Numbered from the stretch's first letter, positions 5,385-14,228 are shown. The stretch is 17,283 nt of DNA from Clostridiales bacterium (GCA_015058265.1 SVCR01000009.1:1-17283); one strand, 5' to 3'. Program-made: numbers and translations. The notes: a model not told the origin generated them from the sequence alone.

Positions 5385-7796
5385 CTATTTCCGCTCTTTG
5401 AGTTCTACGACAGTGCATCCGTCCCCGCCGTCATTATACGGCGCGGATTTGAATGATTTCACGTGTTTGTTCTTTTTCAGTTCTGCTCTGAGTCCGCTAC
5501 GGAGTATACCCTCTCCTCTGCCGTGGATGACATGGACCGTCCCGAGTCCGGCCAGGAAAGCATCATCGATGTATTTGGACATGAGATCGACGGCTTCATC
5601 GAGATTCTTGCCTATCAGGTTGATCTCCGGCCTGATAGTCTTGGTCTTGCCGAAGGACATGCCGCTGTATTTTCGTTTGTTCTTCTCTTTATTGCCTTCT
5701 TTTTCAGACTCAGCGATGACGATGTCATTGATGTTGACAGCCGTCCTCATAGACCCGAGCATTATGAAGAGCTTGCCCTTGGAATTCGGCAGACTTACGA
5801 CTTCACCGGTCTGATCCAGCTTGGTATATTTCACCTTCATGCCTATCCTGATCATCTCAGGCTCAGGCACCTTGCCTGTCTGCAGAGTTTCCGGCTTCGG
5901 CGCTTCATGAGGCTGATACTTGCTCTCAGCCTGCCTCAGCTCTCTGCGGCCTTTCGCCGCACCTCCGGCGATATGACCTTCATCGAAAGCCGCGTTCTTC
6001 CTGCGGTCCTTGATGCTCCTCAGCTCAGCAGAGATCTCATCGATCGTACCCTGAGCATCTCTCAGCATCATCCTGGCTCTCGATCTCGCATCCTCGAGGA
6101 TCTTATCTGCTTCGGCCCTGGCTTTGATCAGCTCTTTCGAAGCTTCGTCCAGATCATGAGCAGCCTTGTCTCTCGCTATTCCCGCTTCACGGAGTGCTTC
6201 TTCGGCCTCAGCCTGATCGGCTTCGACTCTTGAAACAGCCTCCTCAAATTCAAGCTGTTCCTCACCCAGCAGCTCGGAAGCTCTGGTGATGATCGATTCA
6301 TCCAGTCCGAGTTTTCTTGATATCTCGAAAGCGTTTGATTTTCCCGGCAGCCCGACTCTGAGCTTGTATGTCGGTGAGAGCGTATCGACATTGAATTCCA
6401 TCGACGCATTCTCTACGCCCGGAGTGGAAAGAGCATATTTCTTAAGCTCCGTGTAGTGCGTGGTCGCAGCGACAAGAGCGCCTGCCTCTTTGAGCGTCTC
6501 CAGCTCTGCTATACCGAGAGCCGCGCCCTCGAGAGGATCTGTGCCGGCTCCGAGCTCATCGAGCAGGACCAGGCTGCCCGCGCCCGCCCCTTCAAATATG
6601 CTTATCATATTCTTCATATGAGAGGAGAACGTACTCAGGCTCTGTTCTATGCTCTGCTCATCGCCTATATCCGCATATATCTCACTGAGGACCGGCATGC
6701 TGCTCTTCTCGTCAGCAGGTATATGCAGTCCGCTCTGTGTCATCAGGCAAAGCAATCCTATAGTCTTGAGGGTAACAGTCTTACCTCCGGTATTCGGTCC
6801 TGTTATGAGGAGGGTCGTCCATCTGTGGCCGAGTTCAACATCGATAGGAACCACCTTGTCCGCCGGTATGAGCGGATGTCTGCCTGTCTTTATATCTATT
6901 ATTCCCTTATCATTCAGCAGAGGCTCTCTTCCGTCCATCATGCAGGATAGCTTACCCTTGGCGCTGATGAAATCGAGCTCTGTCAGAAGTCTCTGATTGT
7001 TCTCCAGAGCATTGTGGTGCTCTGCTGTTCTGCTGGTGAACAGTTCGAGTATCCTGTTGATCTCAGCCTGCTCATCCATCCCCAGCTGGCGAAGCTCATT
7101 GTTGAGGTTGACGACAGCCTGCGGTTCTACGAAGAGCGTTGCTCCTGTTGAGGACTGGTCGTGCACCATGCCCGGGAACAGACTGATGTATTCTCTCTTG
7201 ACCGGGATGACATATCTTCCGTTACGCATTGTAACGATCGCATCCTGGAGATGAGTTTTGGCTGATCCGCTCGTCACCATCTTCTGGAGTCTTGACTTGA
7301 TCAGGTCGTTCTTGTTCCTGATCTCTCTTCTGATCCTCCTCAGTTCAGGCGATGCGCTGTCAGCCATCTCGTCTTCACTGAGAACAGACATGCTTATATC
7401 CTGCTCGAGCTTTGGAACAGGCTCCAGCAGACTGCATATCTCCGGGATCACTTTAAGGCCGTCAGGGATATCCGAAGACAGGAAGGCTTTGACCTGCCTG
7501 GTTATCGCAAGACTTGTCCTCACCTGCAGCAGCTCTCTCATGCTGAGCGTCCTGCCCTTGCACGCAAGGCTTACAATGCCGGTGATATCTCCTGTCTCTC
7601 CGATCGGTATATTCCCCTTACATAGAATAACGGAAACCGCCTCAGTAGTTTCCGTTAATGCATCCTGCACCATATGCATATTACTCATCGGGACGAGTTC
7701 TGATATCTTCTCTTTCGCAAGTTCAGATCCCGCCTGATCGCGGAGCAGGCTTAATATTTTGTTGAATTCAAGAAGTCCGAGTATCTTAGAGTTCAT
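5385..7796 (-). CDS. mutS2: MutS2 / RqcU-type ATPase with C-terminal Smr domain
   Basis: At 803 residues this matches the MutS2 family. In Bacillus relatives it acts on collided ribosomes and in ribosome quality control; a role in suppressing recombination has also been reported. An N-terminal helical/clamp region spans about 1-320. The ABC-type ATPase follows, with Walker A GPNTGGKT (333-340), Walker B LVLLDELGAGTDP (409-421) and the LSTFSSHM signature at 387-394. A long charged coiled coil runs over about 515-600, then a KOW-like segment (about 650-695). The Smr domain (about 723-803) carries VHVIHGRGEG (754-763). The Smr start reads INLIG where many homologues have LDLRG. The gene overlaps zapA by 11 bases, starts at ATG 7796 with only a weak Shine-Dalgarno, and is probably translated by coupling. 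Confidence 0.96.
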   Translation of the reverse strand: MNSKILGLLEFNKILSLLRDQAGSELAKEKISELVPMSNMHMVQDALTETTEAVSVILCKGNIPIGETGDITGIVSLACKGRTLSMRELLQVRTSLAITRQVKAFLSSDIPDGLKVIPEICSLLEPVPKLEQDISMSVLSEDEMADSASPELRRIRREIRNKNDLIKSRLQKMVTSGSAKTHLQDAIVTMRNGRYVIPVKREYISLFPGMVHDQSSTGATLFVEPQAVVNLNNELRQLGMDEQAEINRILELFTSRTAEHHNALENNQRLLTELDFISAKGKLSCMMDGREPLLNDKGIIDIKTGRHPLIPADKVVPIDVELGHRWTTLLITGPNTGGKTVTLKTIGLLCLMTQSGLHIPADEKSSMPVLSEIYADIGDEQSIEQSLSTFSSHMKNMISIFEGAGAGSLVLLDELGAGTDPLEGAALGIAELETLKEAGALVAATTHYTELKKYALSTPGVENASMEFNVDTLSPTYKLRVGLPGKSNAFEISRKLGLDESIITRASELLGEEQLEFEEAVSRVEADQAEAEEALREAGIARDKAAHDLDEASKELIKARAEADKILEDARSRARMMLRDAQGTIDEISAELRSIKDRRKNAAFDEGHIAGGAAKGRRELRQAESKYQPHEAPKPETLQTGKVPEPEMIRIGMKVKYTKLDQTGEVVSLPNSKGKLFIMLGSMRTAVNINDIVIAESEKEGNKEKNKRKYSGMSFGKTKTIRPEINLIGKNLDEAVDLMSKYIDDAFLAGLGTVHVIHGRGEGILRSGLRAELKKNKHVKSFKSAPYNDGGDGCTVVELKERK

Positions 7797-8268
7797 CTTC
7801 GCTGTTCATTCTTTTGATAGACTTGAGCTCGTTCTTGAGATTGACATTTTCCATCTGAAGATCGAAGTATGCATTTTCCATCTCTACGAGCTTCTCCTGG
7901 AGTTTCTTGTAGTCCTCATTGTTCTGCGACTGTCTGTCGACCTCAGTGGACATCTTTTCCTTGAGATCGGTCACCTGTTTCTTGGTCTGCTCCCACATCG
8001 CGATGTAATGCTTTACATCGTTATCAAGCTGATAATTCTCTGTCTGGAGCTTGAGCACCATATCAGTGCTGTCCATGAGTTTTTCAGTGACATTAAGTGC
8101 AGTGAGAACTGCAGCTCTGAAGTTAGGATTCACGTTAAGGGCTTTGCTGGTACGTCTCAGTTCATCATCAACATACTTCGCTATGTCCTTGATACGCTCC
8201 TCACTCTTTTCACTGGAGAGTACATAATTAGATCCGCAGATCATCACATCAGCTCTGTTCTTTTCCAT
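7786..8268 (-). CDS. zapA: cell division protein ZapA
   Basis: This is a 160-residue protein. Its N-terminal globular ZapA domain covers about 1-68: VMICGSNYVLSSEKSEERIKDIAKYVDDEL-type start, then NPNFRAAVLTALNVTEKL. A long, highly charged coiled coil runs over about 70-150. ZapA tetramers bundle FtsZ filaments at midcell. It is longer than the Bacillus or E. coli protein because of the extended coil. The start is ATG 8268 behind AAGGGG. It lies 23 bases after the RNA methyltransferase and two genes after ftsZ, and it overlaps mutS2, an arrangement often seen in Firmicutes. Confidence 0.9.
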   Translation of the reverse strand: MEKNRADVMICGSNYVLSSEKSEERIKDIAKYVDDELRRTSKALNVNPNFRAAVLTALNVTEKLMDSTDMVLKLQTENYQLDNDVKHYIAMWEQTKKQVTDLKEKMSTEVDRQSQNNEDYKKLQEKLVEMENAYFDLQMENVNLKNELKSIKRMNSEDEL

Positions 8269-8291
8269 TTTGTCTTCCCCTTGTTAACTGT

Positions 8292-9092
8292 TTAATGATT
8301 CCTGACAGCTTCATACATCAGTATCGATGCTGATACAGCTGCATTCAGGGATTCGGTATTTCCCTTCATCGGAATGTTCACCCTTATATCTGCGAGTTCC
8401 ATAACCTCGTCGCTGATCCCGTTGCCTTCATTGCCAATGACCAAAGCTATATTTCTGCTCAGATCTGCCTCATAGTACGGCACGCCTTGTGCAGGATCAG
8501 TAACAGCGATCCTCCTGCCCGTTCTTCGAAGAAGTCTCTCCAGCTCATCTGCGCTGTCAACATACGCGAACGGTATCTCGAATATCATTCCTGCAGTAGA
8601 CCGCAGGACTTTGGGTGAATATATATCTGCAGTACCCTTGATCGCAATGATCATTCCGTAACCGGCAGCAACTGCAGTCCTGATCATCGTCCCTATATTC
8701 CCCGGATCCTGTATCCTGTCAAGCACCAGTATATTTGAATCTTCAGCGATGCGCTCAGCCATCCCGGGATCATTGGCAGGCATCCCGGCAACCGCCAGTA
8801 CGCCTACACCGTGTCCGGCATCAGTGATCTTATCGAAGATATGCTGAGGCACCACGCACACATCAGGCTTACCTGCAGATATACAGGAATCAATGAACTC
8901 CTGCAGTTCATCTCCTGCCGGGGTGTCCGGCACCAGGATGAAGCGGATATCACTACCTGCATAGGCCGCCTGTCTTATAAGGTTGATACCTTCGGCTGCG
9001 AACAGCCCTTCGTTGACTCTGCCCCTTCGAGTCTTCAGTTTGCTGACAAGCTTGAGCCTGCTGTTACTTTCTGATTCTATTCTGACCAGCAT
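8292..9092 (-). CDS. TrmH/SpoU-family RNA 2'-O-methyltransferase
   Basis: This 266-residue SPOUT enzyme transfers a methyl group from SAM to a ribose 2'-OH of rRNA or tRNA. An N-terminal substrate-binding region (about 1-105) begins with ESNSRLKLVSKLKTRRGR and has the FAAEGINLI segment. The knotted catalytic domain follows, with motif 1 DPGNIGTMIRTA (129-140), motif 2 LVIGNEGNGIS (217-227) and motif 3 IPMKGNTESLNAAVS (240-254). The layout resembles the YsgA-type group, often called 23S rRNA methyltransferase, but the target base cannot be told from sequence. The start is ATG 9092 with AGGAAAG upstream. It lies 23 bases after ftsZ and 23 before zapA, inside a cell-division block, which is an uncommon place for it. 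Confidence 0.92.
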   Translation of the reverse strand: MLVRIESESNSRLKLVSKLKTRRGRVNEGLFAAEGINLIRQAAYAGSDIRFILVPDTPAGDELQEFIDSCISAGKPDVCVVPQHIFDKITDAGHGVGVLAVAGMPANDPGMAERIAEDSNILVLDRIQDPGNIGTMIRTAVAAGYGMIIAIKGTADIYSPKVLRSTAGMIFEIPFAYVDSADELERLLRRTGRRIAVTDPAQGVPYYEADLSRNIALVIGNEGNGISDEVMELADIRVNIPMKGNTESLNAAVSASILMYEAVRNH

Positions 9093-9115
9093 CGCTGTCT
9101 TTCCTGCGTATTGAA

Positions 9116-10258
9116 TTATCTCAGGAATTCAGGAATATCGAATTCAGCGGATCCGGATGAAGGAACGCTGCTGTCTTCGAACAGAGCATTCAGGTCGACC
9201 TCTCTGCCTTTCATTCCGTCTACTTCTACCTCTTTACCGGTAAGAGTGTTCCTGCCGCCTTCAGGTGCATCGATGATCCCGTCCATGCCTGCTCTTGCAT
9301 TGTTGAAGTCAGTTGCGATGATAGTGACGGAGATCTTCTCCTGCATCTCTTCGCTGATAGCAGCTCCGAAGATGATATTAGCATCAGCATCAGCTTCGGT
9401 CTGTACCTTCTCAGCTATTGTATTGATATCAAGCATTCCCATGTCATATCCGCCGGATACATACAGAAGAATTGACTTGGCTCCTGCGATAGATGTCTCG
9501 AGGAGTGGGCTGTTGAGAGCATTCTGGATAGCTTCGTCGATCCTGTTCTCTCCTTCGCCTACGCCGACGCCCATGTGAGCAACGCCTCTGCCCTCCATGA
9601 TAGTCCTTACATCGGCAAAGTCTACGTTGACCAGACCATATTCACTGATAAGATCGGAGATGCCCTGAACACCTTTTCTGAGTACATCATCTGCCATTGC
9701 AAATGCCTCGAGCATCGAAGTGTTCTTCTGACTGGTATCGATCAGTCTGTCGTTAGGAATGATGACAAGAGAGTCAACAAAGTTGCTGAGGTACTGGATA
9801 CCCTTGGCAGCTCTGTTCCAACGCTTCTTGCCTTCGAATGTGAATGGCTTGGTAACTACAGCTACTGTAAGAGCGCCGCAGTCCATCGATGCCTTAGCGA
9901 TGACCGGAGCAGCTCCTGTTCCTGTACCGCCGCCCATTCCTGCAGTGATGAATACCATGTCTGCATCCTGGATGTGACCGATGATCTCATCGATCGTTTC
10001 CTCAGCTGCTTTCTGTCCGATCTCAGGATTAGCGCCTGCGCCTCTTCCTCCCGCTATCTTCTCTCCCAGCTGGATCTTTACTTCAGCCTTGCACTTAGAG
10101 AGTGCCTGTCTGTCTGTATTAACCGCTATGAAAGTAACACCCTGAAGTCCGGTGTCAACCATCCTGTTTATCGCATTGCAGCCGCCCCCGCCGACGCCAA
10201 TGACTTTGATGATCGCGGCATTGTCTGTTTCAGATACAAAGTCGGAAACAAATTCCAT
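9116..10258 (-). CDS. ftsZ: cell division GTPase FtsZ
   Basis: The bacterial tubulin homologue polymerises at midcell into the Z-ring that organises septal wall synthesis. At 380 residues it has the usual length. It shows the N-terminal [17 protein letters not shown] loop, the tubulin signature GGGTGTG (109-115), the NTDRQAL segment and the T7 synergy loop NVDFADVR (211-218) with catalytic D213 and D216. A short linker (about 325-370) leads to the C-terminal peptide FDIPEFLR (373-380), which binds partners such as FtsA, SepF or EzrA. The start is ATG 10258 behind a perfect AGGAGG (10271-10266) at seven bases. It heads a group with the RNA methyltransferase, zapA and mutS2. No ftsA is present immediately upstream. 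Confidence 0.98.
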   Translation of the reverse strand: MEFVSDFVSETDNAAIIKVIGVGGGGCNAINRMVDTGLQGVTFIAVNTDRQALSKCKAEVKIQLGEKIAGGRGAGANPEIGQKAAEETIDEIIGHIQDADMVFITAGMGGGTGTGAAPVIAKASMDCGALTVAVVTKPFTFEGKKRWNRAAKGIQYLSNFVDSLVIIPNDRLIDTSQKNTSMLEAFAMADDVLRKGVQGISDLISEYGLVNVDFADVRTIMEGRGVAHMGVGVGEGENRIDEAIQNALNSPLLETSIAGAKSILLYVSGGYDMGMLDINTIAEKVQTEADADANIIFGAAISEEMQEKISVTIIATDFNNARAGMDGIIDAPEGGRNTLTGKEVEVDGMKGREVDLNALFEDSSVPSSGSAEFDIPEFLR

Positions 10259-10477
10259 AGTTAGCCCTCCTCGTAAAACTCATAAATAGATATAGTTATC
10301 TTAACATATAGTAAGGTTAAATGCATTAGGTTTGCACAAAAAAACACAACATTTAGCGTCAAATAGCTTGACACGACACAATTACTTGTAAACTGCAGCG
10401 CCGGTACACGCTTCCGCTCCATGCTGTGTCTGTTTTCTTCTCTTGCCGCCCGAACCCCTGCTGAAAGCAGCTCCGGA
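10259..10477 (-). promoter_or_regulatory. ftsZ leader region, no certain gene
   Basis: Of these 219 bases, the half nearest divIB (10400-10477) is GC-rich like coding DNA, while the half nearest ftsZ (10275-10395) is AT-rich. An open frame (GTG 10512 to TAA 10261) crosses it but has no clear start signal, and its second half looks non-coding, so I do not call it. A -35-like TTGACG occurs in the AT-rich part, and TAAGAT preceded by TGT could be a -10, but no pair has good spacing. Placing the ftsZ promoter here is inference from layout. The perfect ribosome binding site is at 10266-10271. Confidence 0.45.
10356..10374. repeat. inverted repeat in the ftsZ leader (operator or weak terminator)
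   Basis: GCGTCAA (10356-10362) and TTGACAC (10368-10374) form a 7-bp stem with one G-U pair over five bases. On the minus strand a run of seven T follows only about ten bases later. This makes it a poor intrinsic terminator for divIB and leaves a protein-binding site as the alternative. The plus-strand arm reads TTGACA, but no matching -10 at usual spacing follows. Confidence 0.35.
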
Positions 10478-11734
10478 TCATATTCCCGGTTCGAACGAAA
10501 CAGTCCCGTCACTTCCGAGAGTTATTGTTCCTCTCTTGATCCCCTCGTTGAACAGCCATTCTATCGACTTGTGAAGGCGGCCGTTCTTGATGAAGGTGAT
10601 GAGAGTATCGTAATCTGTTTTGATCATCAGCGAATCGTAGATGTAAGCGACTACCGCACCGTTCTTTTCCTCTTCGGTCAGATCGATCCGGACAAAGTAC
10701 AGGTCGCCTTTCTTCGCAGACTGCAGGAGTTTGAGGAGCTTCTCGAACTTCTTGTCATCCTTGGTCCCGATCTTCTCCCCGAGCTTGATCCTGGATACTA
10801 CCATGCCTTCCGCACGCGTCACCTTAGGTTCCGTTCTCGTCTTCCTGAGAAGTATGCCTTCCTCGTCCATTACCAGATAGTCATTATCGTATTTGAACGA
10901 ACAGGCTTCCTGTCTCTCCGTAACAGTGATCACCAGAGTCGAAGGCAGCTGTCTTGTCACTGTAGCGGTCTTGATATACGGATTCTGTTCGAGATATTCA
11001 ACGATCTCATTAGTTCCCGGATCATATATGAGATTCCTGCCCGGGACGGCATGTGAGATATTCAGTATCTCCTCCCAGGTATAATGTTCATTACCGCGAA
11101 CTTCTATCGATGTGATCGTAAAGAAACCGGATATGGTGAACAGGAAAGTTCCTGTCAGGACGAGCAAAGTGATAAGTGTTATCCTGATCCTTCTTCTGGT
11201 CCTGCGGGCTCTCTCAGCGTTAGCCCGCTTCCTCTCTTTGATCCTGTCTCTTATCGCCTGATCTTCAGGGCTGAGGCCTTCAGCGGCATTCGCGTCACTG
11301 CCGTCATCAAGATCGGCAGCGTCCATGTTGTACTGCGTTGTGAACCGGATATGTACATCCGCGTCTTCCTCGGATATCCCCGTCTTTCTGCTTGTATACA
11401 GATCATCTAGAGTCATCCAGGTATCATCCGGCATCCCGCGGTCATCATAGCCGAGTCCCGTCCTCTTCGATACCGCTCCGTCTCCCTGTTCCGGACCGGC
11501 ATCATCCCATTCAGGCTCCTCAAACAGATCTTCATCGGACGCCAAACCGTCAGGCGCCTGCCCGTCATCCGCTCCTCCGTCCGGCATCAGGTCTTCATCC
11601 ATCTGCCCACCGGATACCGCATCTTCGGATGTCAGTTCAGCGCCGCTCTCTTCCGGAATGTCTCCTCGCGAGATCTGTTCCTGCTGTTCAGATATATCTT
11701 CAATTGTGAACTCTTCTCTGTTATCTTCGTTCAC
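10478..11734 (-). CDS. divIB: cell division protein DivIB/FtsQ with long acidic cytoplasmic domain
   Basis: This bitopic membrane protein of the divisome links FtsW and the class B PBP through FtsL/DivIC. Residues 1-160 form a low-complexity cytoplasmic tail with 49 Asp/Glu against 8 Lys/Arg. A strongly basic patch (161-184) follows, then one membrane helix (about 184-206). Outside the membrane a POTRA domain begins ITSIEVRGNEHYTWEEI (207-223), and the FtsQ/DivIB beta domain continues to the end. The acidic tail is longer than in most relatives. The start is GTG 11734, sharing one base with the murG stop (TAGTG), with GGAG eleven bases upstream. The closing stretch after FIKNGRLHKS is family-like, so the 3' end is probably intact. 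Confidence 0.9.
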   Translation of the reverse strand: MNEDNREEFTIEDISEQQEQISRGDIPEESGAELTSEDAVSGGQMDEDLMPDGGADDGQAPDGLASDEDLFEEPEWDDAGPEQGDGAVSKRTGLGYDDRGMPDDTWMTLDDLYTSRKTGISEEDADVHIRFTTQYNMDAADLDDGSDANAAEGLSPEDQAIRDRIKERKRANAERARRTRRRIRITLITLLVLTGTFLFTISGFFTITSIEVRGNEHYTWEEILNISHAVPGRNLIYDPGTNEIVEYLEQNPYIKTATVTRQLPSTLVITVTERQEACSFKYDNDYLVMDEEGILLRKTRTEPKVTRAEGMVVSRIKLGEKIGTKDDKKFEKLLKLLQSAKKGDLYFVRIDLTEEEKNGAVVAYIYDSLMIKTDYDTLITFIKNGRLHKSIEWLFNEGIKRGTITLGSDGTVSFEPGI

Positions 11735-12840
11735 TATTTATATGTCTCCATTATATTGTTGTAAATAATATCAGCCGCATCAGTCGGAGCGACACCGATG
11801 CTGGCCGCCTCCAGCTCTCTGATCTGACCTCTGTCAGAGTCAAGAGAAGAGAGTATCCTCATAACATCACGTGTCGTATTCTCATTTTCTCTGACGATGA
11901 AGGCCCCTCCCGCGTCAGCGACGGCTTTGGCATTATAGTACTGATGATCCGCCGTTACGTTAGGAGAAGGGACGAATATCGCCGCTCTGCCCGCCATCGT
12001 GGTCTCTGCTGTAGACAGCGCACCGCTCCTGCTTACGGAAATATCAGACGCTGACAGCATAGCCGGCATGTCACTGATATAAGCAGATATCCTGACATTA
12101 TCTGGCGCAAAGCCCTCTGCCTTGAGCCTGGATGTTATCTCATCATAATACATGCGGCCCGTACCCCATATGATAGTATATCCCGGTTTCCCGGCATACT
12201 CGCGGGCTACTTCCTCACCGATCATATTGGTCATAGCAGAGCCGAGACTTCCGCCGAACACCATGATGACCAGATCATCTTGCGGGATACCGAGCGATGC
12301 TCTGTCCTCAGATCTGCTGCGGCCGGAGAAATCACTCCTCACAGGATTTCCGCTCAGGATGATCTTGTCCCTGTCCTTCTCATTGAAATACTCTCTTGCG
12401 CTTTCAAATCCAAGAAATATCCTGCGCGCAAATCTTCCCAGCATCCTGTTTGATACTCCCGGGAATCCGTTCTGTTCGTGCAGATAGATTGGGACATGAC
12501 ATCTGTGAGCCGCCAGAACGACCGGCACACTGATGAAGCTGCCTGTACTTACAACTGCGTCAGGCTTGAACTTTTTGATTATGCGTGTCGCCTGCGCAGT
12601 CCCCCTCAGAGTCTCTGCAACCGTCTTTACGTCTTTGAGCACGTTGCTCCTGTCAAGAGGGCTTGAGTGGACCTCATACAGTTTGTAGCCATGATCCGGG
12701 ATTATAGTTCTTTCGAGCGATTCCCCTCTCGCTATATATATGACCTCACAGTCCGGATCGGCAGCTCTGAATCTGTCGCCTATGGCAAGAGCCGGATAGA
12801 TATGACCACCGGTACTGCCTCCTGTAAGTACTATTTTCAC
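11734..12840 (-). CDS. murG: UDP-GlcNAc transferase MurG (lipid II synthesis)
   Basis: This peripheral membrane GT-B glycosyltransferase adds GlcNAc to lipid I to make lipid II. At 368 residues it has the normal family length. The acceptor-side G-loop is TGGSTGGHIYPALAI (6-20) with H13, followed by STGSFISVP (98-106) and the HEQNGFPG motif (121-128). The donor domain has FGGSLGS (195-201) and the UDP-GlcNAc-binding SRSGALSTAETT (270-281) with its conserved Glu, then PSPNVTADHQYYNA (291-304). The start is GTG 12840, overlapping the ftsW stop as GTGA, with AAGGATGGG upstream. divIB follows directly; murB and murC, which sit nearby in many relatives, are absent here. Confidence 0.97.
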   Translation of the reverse strand: MKIVLTGGSTGGHIYPALAIGDRFRAADPDCEVIYIARGESLERTIIPDHGYKLYEVHSSPLDRSNVLKDVKTVAETLRGTAQATRIIKKFKPDAVVSTGSFISVPVVLAAHRCHVPIYLHEQNGFPGVSNRMLGRFARRIFLGFESAREYFNEKDRDKIILSGNPVRSDFSGRSRSEDRASLGIPQDDLVIMVFGGSLGSAMTNMIGEEVAREYAGKPGYTIIWGTGRMYYDEITSRLKAEGFAPDNVRISAYISDMPAMLSASDISVSRSGALSTAETTMAGRAAIFVPSPNVTADHQYYNAKAVADAGGAFIVRENENTTRDVMRILSSLDSDRGQIRELEAASIGVAPTDAADIIYNNIMETYK

Positions 12841-14228
12841 CTGTAACCCATCCTTTCAGAATTAAGCGCGGAATAGACCGGCTGCGGCTGCGCTGCGGCA
12901 TTTTGTGCCGGGTTTTCCTGTGCCCGTTTTTTCTTCTTCGCTTTACTTCGCTTTTTCTTTGATACGTTCAGCGATATACCCATGGATATCATGAACGACC
13001 ACATCGATGTACCGCCGTAGCTTATGAACGGGAGTGTGATCCCCGTAGCCGGCATCGATGATGTTACTACCGCGACATTTATGATGACCTGCAGACCGAG
13101 CATTACAGCAACGCCCGTTGCAAGATAGAATCCGAGTTTGTCTTCAGCCCTGACCGCTATCAGCATGAGCTTATAGAGCAGGAACATGTAGCACAGCATG
13201 AGGATCAGGAATCCTATGAAACCCAGTTCCTCGCCTATAATAGCCAGAATAAAGTCGTTCTGCGGCTCAGGCAGATACATGTTCTTGGCAATACTCTTGC
13301 CGAAGCCGAGTCCCCTTACGCCTCCGTTGCCGAGCGCGATCAGTCCCTGTGTGACCTGATACCCGTCACCCTGTCTGTCAGCCAGAGGATCGATGAAGCT
13401 CGTCAGTCTCTGATACCAGTGATACGGGGTCCTGAATCTGATGATGTAGAAGTATCCTCCTATAGCCGCTGCAGCCGGGAATGCCAGCAGCAGCAGGTTC
13501 ATGCCGGCGACGATCATGATGGCGATCATGATAACGACGATAACGATAGCAGTGGAAAGGTTCGGCTGTTTGACGATGAGGCCGAAGTGTATCCCCATTA
13601 CCAGCAGCAAAATACCGAGGCCTTTCAGCGTTCTGATGTTATCAGGATTCTTGGCCAGGAAGGCCGAAGTGAATATGATGACCAGGAATTTTGACAGCTC
13701 ACTCGGAGTTATCCTTACTCCGAGTATAGTTATCCATCGCTGAGCGTTGTTGGTAGTAGATCCTATGAGGAGTACCAGCACGAGAAGTCCGATACTGATG
13801 AGTACCGCCGGGATCGCCAGTTTGGAATATCGATGGTAATCAAAATTGGCCACGCCGAACATCAGGATCCAGCCTGATACCGCAAACCCCAGCTGTTTGG
13901 TGAGGTAGTAGAGCGGATTCGGATCAGATGTGTTGATCGTCTGATAATAGCCTGCGCTGAAGACCATGGCAACTCCAAACAACGAAAAGATTATGACCAT
14001 GATCGCTACACTGTAGTCATAGCCTCCGTATCTCTCGCCGAGCTTTCTGAGTGTCGCCGTGCGCGAATTGCCGAGCGTTCCGTTAGCCGCTCTCATCCTG
14101 CGCTCTTCAACAGCAGTCGCTTTGTCAGCTGCCCTGCGGTTTTTCACTATTTCTTTTTTCCTTTTCCTGCGGGCTCTCCTGCTTTCCTTTTCAGCCATCT
14201 TCAGCCAGTTCTCCTGTTTATCCGTCAA
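12837..14228 (-). CDS. ftsW: SEDS peptidoglycan polymerase FtsW (or SpoVE)
   Basis: This polytopic membrane glycosyltransferase polymerises lipid II with its class B PBP. Ten hydrophobic segments lie between about residues 74 and 421. Family marks are NAQRWI (161-166), KQPNLSTA (220-227), the extracellular DPLADRQGDGYQ (280-291) with the expected catalytic Asp at 284, LPEPQNDFILAIIGEELG (319-336) and PFISYGGTSM (400-409). The cytoplasmic ends are unusually basic: residues 1-66 carry 22 Lys/Arg, and 424-436 are mostly Lys/Arg. The start is uncertain: TTG 14228 overlaps the murD stop as TTGA but has no clear Shine-Dalgarno, while ATG 14198 (codon 11) has AGGAG twelve bases upstream. Context cannot separate FtsW from a sporulation SpoVE paralogue. 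Confidence 0.94.
   Translation of the reverse strand: MTDKQENWLKMAEKESRRARRKRKKEIVKNRRAADKATAVEERRMRAANGTLGNSRTATLRKLGERYGGYDYSVAIMVIIFSLFGVAMVFSAGYYQTINTSDPNPLYYLTKQLGFAVSGWILMFGVANFDYHRYSKLAIPAVLISIGLLVLVLLIGSTTNNAQRWITILGVRITPSELSKFLVIIFTSAFLAKNPDNIRTLKGLGILLLVMGIHFGLIVKQPNLSTAIVIVVIMIAIMIVAGMNLLLLAFPAAAAIGGYFYIIRFRTPYHWYQRLTSFIDPLADRQGDGYQVTQGLIALGNGGVRGLGFGKSIAKNMYLPEPQNDFILAIIGEELGFIGFLILMLCYMFLLYKLMLIAVRAEDKLGFYLATGVAVMLGLQVIINVAVVTSSMPATGITLPFISYGGTSMWSFMISMGISLNVSKKKRSKAKKKKRAQENPAQNAAAQPQPVYSALNSERMGYR

Noticed and set aside
5463..6233. 256-codon open frame on the plus strand
   Set aside because: It is antisense to the coiled-coil and Smr part of mutS2, where codon bias on the coding strand keeps the opposite frame open. 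No recognisable domain.
10368..10396. Plus-strand promoter from TTGACA in the ftsZ leader
   Set aside because: The only -10-like hexamer (TAAACT) is 15 bases away, and no plus-strand gene follows that would use it.
13549..13569. Asn in place of Asp in the FtsW QPDxGT segment (KQPNLSTA)
   Set aside because: As far as I recall, PN(L/M)ST variants occur in clostridial FtsW proteins. The catalytic Asp expected in the DPLADRQGDGYQ loop is present, so this is not an inactive enzyme.
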